A DNA stretch of 64,000 nucleotides. It comes from Dissophora ornata. Taxonomy: Eukaryota > Mortierellomycota > Mortierellomycetes > Mortierellales > Mortierellaceae. The stretch lies in the NCBI GenBank assembly GCA_025201705.1, contig MU616573.1:54577-118576 (forward strand). The letters are read 5' to 3'. Both the position numbers and the translations under genes were made by a program. Position 1 is the stretch's first letter, and the number at the start of each line of letters is the position of its first letter. Of the stretch, positions 58,883-64,000 are shown piece after piece. The notes below the pieces were generated by a model. It ran no database searches, was not told the origin of the DNA, and saw only the letters and a program-made list of their open reading frames with translations.

Positions 58883-61800
58883 CTACACACCATGGCTGTT
58901 CTCGTCCTGGGAAAACAGCTGCCAAAGACCGTCGATATGAACGAGGGGTACTTTCTCCTGTAGTCTCGTGAACAGCGATAAAACTTTAACGACGTCGCTC
59001 TCATAAAAAACTGCTGTCGATCCCATCTTTACACACATCAGAGGTACCTCCGATGCACTACAGCTGAAAACGCATTCCACAAGAATCCCGAACTGCTCTA
59101 CTGAAAAGTTGCTGTCTGCAAGGCTCAATGTCTCTAGCTCAGAGAAATCCATGGACTCAATAATGGCTCTCCAGTCCTTGGGTTCAAACTGGAAACCTTC
59201 CAGATCGATACATTTCAATGGTTTCCAGCTCTGGGGATTAGTATGTGAGTATGTGTTCCGAGTATGCTGTGGTGATGACCCTAAGGATGACAGTGGCATG
59301 CTAAGCGAAATTGGAACTGATATCATGGCGACAACCCAGTTTGCACAAGCCTGGGGAACAGGCTGTTTAACAGAGCATGAGAGTCGGAGAGTATGAAGCT
59401 GCGGCAGCTGGCGTCTGGATGGGAAGTCGAGTAGAAGCTGTGAAAGTGGTCGGTCAGATCCATCACGTCTTAGCGCCAATCCATTCCATGACTCCCAGTG
59501 CCGATCGAGCCCCCTTTGCACTCTTTGTTGCTCATTTTCGATTTCTAGTCTGTCGATAAAGAACTGAAGACTTTCTAGGTTTTGGGACAACCCTATAATT
59601 TTGCCCATGAGCTCCAAACCGACAGATGTCAACGATTTTGGGTTCAGTATGAGTGTTGTGAGCTGTGAACCTTCGATACTTGTTGAATCGTACAGCGACC
59701 GCGCCAGGTTGTCGGTGAATGTCGAGTTTGTGTCGAACTGTTTGATGGATCTTCCATATTGCTTGAGCAGCTCCAAAATTGGGTTTAATTCGTTCCTTGG
59801 TGTCAACTCGCGCATTTCGATGTTGAACGACATTACAGGCGCAGCGTTACTCGTGGGAAAGTTGACTACTGCAGTGACAACATCCAACTCCCGACCGTGT
59901 TGCCAATCGTCCGAAAGCAATTCGAGTTTCCGCAGTCCACACGGGCGACCACACCCGAGAATATCATGTCTTTTCGAAATGATCAACTTGGCAATCGCAG
60001 CAGAACGCTCGGCATGGCAATTCACATGGATTTCAGCGAGCCTGGGATTGAGGAAAAGTATGCTTGCCAGTCGATCATCAGCTGAACCCTCTGGTGTCTG
60101 CTGCAACTTCAGTGTCGTGAGGCATCCACGCTCAATATATATCAGGTCCAGTCTCGAGAGACCCACCAGCTGAGCAATCGTCACCGTCGTATCTTTGACC
60201 TTGCCCTTAGATAGTGTCACCGCTACAGAGGTCTGTGTGCAATCCAGCGTCACGGATTTCAGTTTTGAAAGGCCATTGATCCCTTCTATAGCGAGGTCCA
60301 AAAGAGAGTACTCCTCGGCCTGCAGCTGTAGGTTGTTCAAGCCAGGACATTGCTTTAAAATCTTTGCAAAAAAGACCTTTGCATCGTTATCATTTGGGGA
60401 GAATCCTTTCCCGAGTGAGAGAAACCGGAGTTGAGGAGCCATCTGCAATGCAGAACCGCCGACGCGCCTGTGGAAGTCACTGAAGTTGTTGAGGCAAAGT
60501 GATTGAATCCTTCCATTGGACATGAGCTGAACAATTGGCTCGAAGCGGTGGCCACTGTTTATAAAATCGCGCTTTGAGTTTGCAAAGTATAGCCCGTTAA
60601 TGGTCAAATGGACTATGTTTGACTTGGTAACAGCGTCGGCAAGAGTCTGAAGATCGTGCATAGATACATGCCACTCCAGAGTGATTTCAAGCTCATGTAT
60701 CCTATGCGCCTTGACCATGGCACCGTAAAATTGCCTTGCCAAGGCGGCGGATGTGATTTTGACCTCCACTTTTCCATTCTCCTCAACAAATATCCCGCGG
60801 TTACTTTCGACCGCAGTTCTCAACTGCTGAATTTCCATCTCTCGATAATTCTCCCTGTAATGATCTATGCACACCCACTTGACGTGACCCTCTGTTGTGA
60901 CTATCCTGTACAGGTTACCGAGCACGCGTCCTTTGTCGTTGCTGTTCAGATAAGACTGTAACTGCCTCAGGTCTGCTCCTTCCAACACCTCGGATTTGTC
61001 TCGTTCGGTTTGATACGTGGGAGTGTTGATGTTGCCTTCATTACACTTCTGAATATACGCAATCATGTCATCCACTAGTGGCCCGATGTTGTCCGTGGCA
61101 AGCTTGATGTGCTGCTGAATAGCATCAATTCCCTCCAAAAGCCTGAGACTTGCCAAAGGTGGCACAACGCATCCAGCTACCGATACCCCAAACTTGACCA
61201 TCTGCATCATCGTCAGGACGTACGGTCCGTACTTCTCAAAAAACTCAGTAGGTCGGTGTAGATCATAGCCCTCGTGTTTGGCAAGGTGGATCTCGTGCTG
61301 GCCCTTACTCCCGTCAGACTTGGTGTGCGTCCCACACTCGCACAAAAAGTATAAACGAAAGAGGTTCGTGAAGGGTTTCCGCAACCGGCTCAGACCTTTC
61401 ACAGGCTTTGGAAGGACAATGAAGAGTCGAGGGATCGGGTATTCATGCAGCTCATATGTCTGGGTGATGACTGTTTGCATGCTGTTGTGCATCGCAGCTA
61501 AGCGGACAAGAGTTTGCTGCTGCAACTGGAGAAATTGATCGTTGAAGGCTCTGTCTCTATCCAACTCCAGCTGGAGCCTAGCGAAGTGCTCATCCATGTC
61601 ATTCTTAATTCCCTTGGCATACATGGCTTGACCGGACATGATAGCGTGAAAGTAGGAGCAGGATAAATCATGGTATGAATGGACACGTTCACGCGTATCA
61701 TTCTCCACATCTGTGGAGTCCATGAAACCCCTCAAGGAGTCGATGAGTTTCCCGGTACTCGGCACAGCTACTTCGAGCACGGTCTCCGGATAGTGCTTGA

Positions 61801-62115
61801 TTCTGAGAGGAAGGATACTACAAGGGAGCATGACAATGTCGACGTTAGCCTTTCCTCCAATACGCGGACCATCCGCCTGCTGGGTCTTCAATGAAGCGTA
61901 CTAGCTTACTACTTAAGGTCTCTGTCGGCTTCGAAAGGGACCGTTTTCCCGGCATTGAGGATGTATTGCGCATTCGTGAAGACTTGCTGGATGTCTTCCC
62001 AGAGAATGATATGTTGTTGGGTGTTGGGGTCCGTTCGAGTGGAGATGGATATCGTTCTGCTAGATGTCGTAGCCCGAAATTTCTGTATATGTTGGTGAGC
62101 TCCGAGAATTGTCAT
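58883..62115 (-). CDS. Large CxC/LRR-like family protein B (1046 aa)
   Basis: Two exons, 62115-61910 and 61817-58883, joined in phase 2 (TA+T, Tyr) at the same place as in protein A (DLKYILPLRIKHY). Same layout: N-terminal domain (HIILWEDIQQVFTNAQYILN); no acidic repeat linker; coiled coil (about 130-190); YPIPRLFIVLPK; FRLYFLCECGTHT with HEIHLAKHEGYDL (Cys228, Cys230, His233, His246, His250); GNLYRIVTTEGHVKWVCIDH; LRR-like tail with xxDWRAIIESMDFSELETL near the end. Intact and uninterrupted. It lies about 250 bases from the start of protein A, in the same orientation, as a tandem paralogue. Cytosolic or nuclear by lack of targeting signals. Function unknown. Confidence 0.82.
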
Positions 62116-63033
62116 CCTCTTAGGATTGTGAGCAGAAGGCAGTTGGTCTGGATGAGAGAAAGTGTTTGAACGAAGACTAAAGACAGAGCAGCAGTTTGGC
62201 GGGATAAAAAAGAAAAAAAATGGCGAAGGCGAGGACGCAGGATGAATGAAATGGTCATACAGCGTTGTTTGTGTTGGTGTGCAAGGCGAAGTGCCAATCT
62301 AATCGCTCATCTGCCGTTTGGTGCAAAGATGTTTGGACCTCCCTTCGGCGTTGTTTCTGAGCTGCTCATCCAAAACCTTATGCAGAGAGGGAGTAAAAAA
62401 CCACCCCAGATTGTCTCCTGCGCACGAACCCGTGTTCAACTGTCCAACCGTGGCATGCAGCAGCCTGCAGATCGTCGAGACAAATGCGTGTCTCTCTCCA
62501 CTGTACTGTACATTTATCGCTACGATTTCAGCGAGCCTATCCTCACAGCTTTCCAGATGAACAATGTCTGCATCTCATCGCCTCATCCTTACTCCCATTC
62601 CATTCTTCATTCATCCTTCTCGCACCCAAACAATGTCAGCCACAAGCAGCCTCATGTGTTGATTGCTGAGATGGTAGCCATACTTTTAGAAACGTCAAAC
62701 GTGTATGCCGAATATGGGACTACGGGTAAGAAAAGTCCCAAAATCCAATGGAGGATCGGAATGAGAGACTCGAAAAAAAACTTCCGATGGCCCCAGAAAT
62801 GGGCCGAAAGAGCTGTGGGCAATAGGCGAGGCCCCTACCCTTTTAAAATGGCCGAAGAAGGAAGGACACCTGTTCTTGGCGTGATCGCTGCTTTGGACGA
62901 AACGAGGACAATGGGCGCGAAAATGGATCCCTGACGTCGGGCAACAAAAAATGCGCGCTTTCCAGTCCTTCCGCCTCCAATATCCTTGCACCTTCCTACT
63001 CACCAATATCCAACAGCGACGCCAAACATACAA
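62116..63033. other. Upstream region of protein B; no supported gene
   Basis: A 230-codon plus-strand frame (62242-62934) is open but has no recognisable motif and is overlapped by other frames. Treated as chance. Confidence 0.4.
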
Positions 63034-63591
63034 ATGACAGCCAAAATAGAACCTCTGAAAGTATTTCTGGCAATCTTACTTGACCGCCAGAACGTCTCTT
63101 ACATGATCTATGAACGCGCATCAGAAGTGAAATCCTCTGGTAAGGAATACCCCTTACCTCTATTACTACACTCAGAGTCACTCTCTCCGTCGAACTTTCA
63201 CTCACACCACTTGGACACCCTAAGCCTTTGTTTCGTAAAATAAAAACACTCGCAGAATCGGCCACGGGTATCGGCGCCAACATCCTGCCAGTATTTGAAC
63301 AACTCGGAAGGATGGACGATATCATGGCCTTCGCTCGCCCCTGCCGCGCACTCAACACGATGTACAAAGATCTTCAATTCTTTGACGGCAGCGACCTCAG
63401 CGACTACAAAGAGAGGACTAGCTACAACACTATCATGTTCACAAGACCCAACCTGCATCAACTGTTGGCATCACGAGTCCCCGCCGAAAGACTCTTTTCT
63501 CGAAGCGAGTCCTTAGTGTGGAGCAGATCGAAGCCTCTAGGCTGTTATCGTTGATGGTATTGGGCTGGGTCAACACAAAAAGGTGAAGCGT
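63034..63591 (+). pseudogene. Truncated FAD-dependent monooxygenase relic
   Basis: Exon 1 (63034-63139) and exon 2 (from 63256) join in phase 1 to give YMIYERASEVKSSESATGI, then GANILPVFEQLGRMDDIM and NTIMFTRPNLHQLLASRVPAERL. These match fungal group A flavin monooxygenases (PF01494) from the end of the Rossmann beta-2 strand onward. The dinucleotide-binding GxGxxG segment that should follow MTAKIEPLKV is deleted. At about 63500 the frame slips: one frame stops at 63554, the neighbouring one continues KRVLSVEQIEASRLL to TGA at about 63591. The rest of the protein (GD motif, substrate domain) is absent. Confidence 0.75.
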
Positions 63592-63847
63592 GTATGGTTT
63601 GTCATTCATCCATTCCTCAATCACTCTCATGACGCCCTTGTGCATGTTTCATGACAACGGCATTCTGAGTATCTTCATGAATTATGATATGAGGAGAAAG
63701 AGAATGTCATTTATTACATTTGCTCTTGGTCTATTTAAATAAGACAGGGCATGCATGCGGCCATATTAAATTCTCTCTCCTTGTAGGCACAAAGGCCGAT
63801 ATATCACGCGCGTGTATGCGTTACTCTCTCTTGCTGTTGCTTGTTAT

Positions 63848-64000
63848 CTAGCAGGTAGTCGAGACAGTCTTGAGATTGCGCCACGACAAGTTCTGGGAGG
63901 GCTTCGAGCAACCGACAGGCTTGCATCCAGTGTTGTAGTTCCTTCCTGAGTTGAAGCCAGCAGCGCTCATCCAGTTGTTACCACGGTAGTAGCCATTGAT
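63848..64000 (-). CDS. C-terminal end of an unrecognised protein (partial)
   Basis: A frame entering from the right edge ends at TAG (63848-63850): about 50 residues, INGYYRGNNWMSAAGFNSG, then NTGCKPVGCSKPSQNLSWRNL, and a terminal Cys. Three cysteines, many Asn/Gly and aromatic residues suggest a secreted protein. Family not recognised; the upstream part is outside the window. Confidence 0.55.
   Translation of the reverse strand: MNGYYRGNNWMSAAGFNSGRNYNTGCKPVGCSKPSQNLSWRNLKTVSTTC

Noticed and set aside
62242..62934. 230-codon plus-strand ORF
   Set aside because: No motif, no family resemblance, and overlapping frames open on the other strand; likely chance.

Overview
The window reads as nuclear DNA of an early-diverging filamentous fungus. 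Protein-coding genes carry several short introns (mostly about 60-150 bases, GTAAG/GTATG donors, CAG/TAG acceptors). The housekeeping proteins are clearly eukaryotic: 26S proteasome, CCT chaperonin, exocyst, MICOS and mitoribosome. The style of the lineage-specific proteins points, by inference from memory, to Mortierellomycotina (Mortierella and relatives); a database search would settle this. Exon boundaries were worked out by hand from splice motifs, reading-frame continuity and family knowledge.

Left edge (1-5.1 kb): gene-poor. It holds the 3' end of a leucine-rich-repeat-like family gene (2-553), a broken gene joining that family's N-terminal domain to Sel1 repeats (2333-3267), and two decayed copies of one segment lying 3.2 kb apart (about 0.95-1.43 and 4.15-4.66 kb).

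Core (5.1-45.9 kb): conserved genes in both orientations. In order they are HSP104 (-), IST1 (-) and RPN11 (+) sharing a 355-base divergent promoter, MIC19 (-), CCT7 (-), mitochondrial uL22 (-), an UNC93-like membrane protein (+), a glyoxal/galactose-oxidase-like copper radical oxidase (+), SEC3 (-), a mucin-like single-pass membrane protein (-), a WBP11-like splicing factor (-), a secreted/type I membrane protein resembling periplasmic binding proteins (+), DBP4 (+), a class C beta-lactamase-like serine hydrolase (+) and an RGG-rich, probably nuclear protein (+). Between the binding-protein-like gene and DBP4 lie a broken IS630/Tc1-type transposase and a hypothetical ORF.

Right part (46-64 kb): dynamic, repeat-rich DNA. 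It carries two intact large paralogues (55303-58629, 1073 aa; 58883-62115, 1046 aa) and two decayed ones (46.6-47.3 and 48.9-51.4 kb). The intact pair share a small N-terminal domain split by a phase-2 intron at the same place, a coiled-coil region, a CxC/His motif and a long LRR-like tail. Among them are a cluster of GTTAAC palindromes, a degenerate 28S rRNA fragment, tandem repeats, a scrambled Helitron, a truncated FAD monooxygenase relic, and the 3' end of an unrecognised gene at the window edge.

The core genes are general housekeeping and show no operon-like link. The most unusual content is the lineage-specific domain-shuffling family and the scrambled mobile DNA around it. A 10-base run of N (13121-13130) marks an assembly gap.
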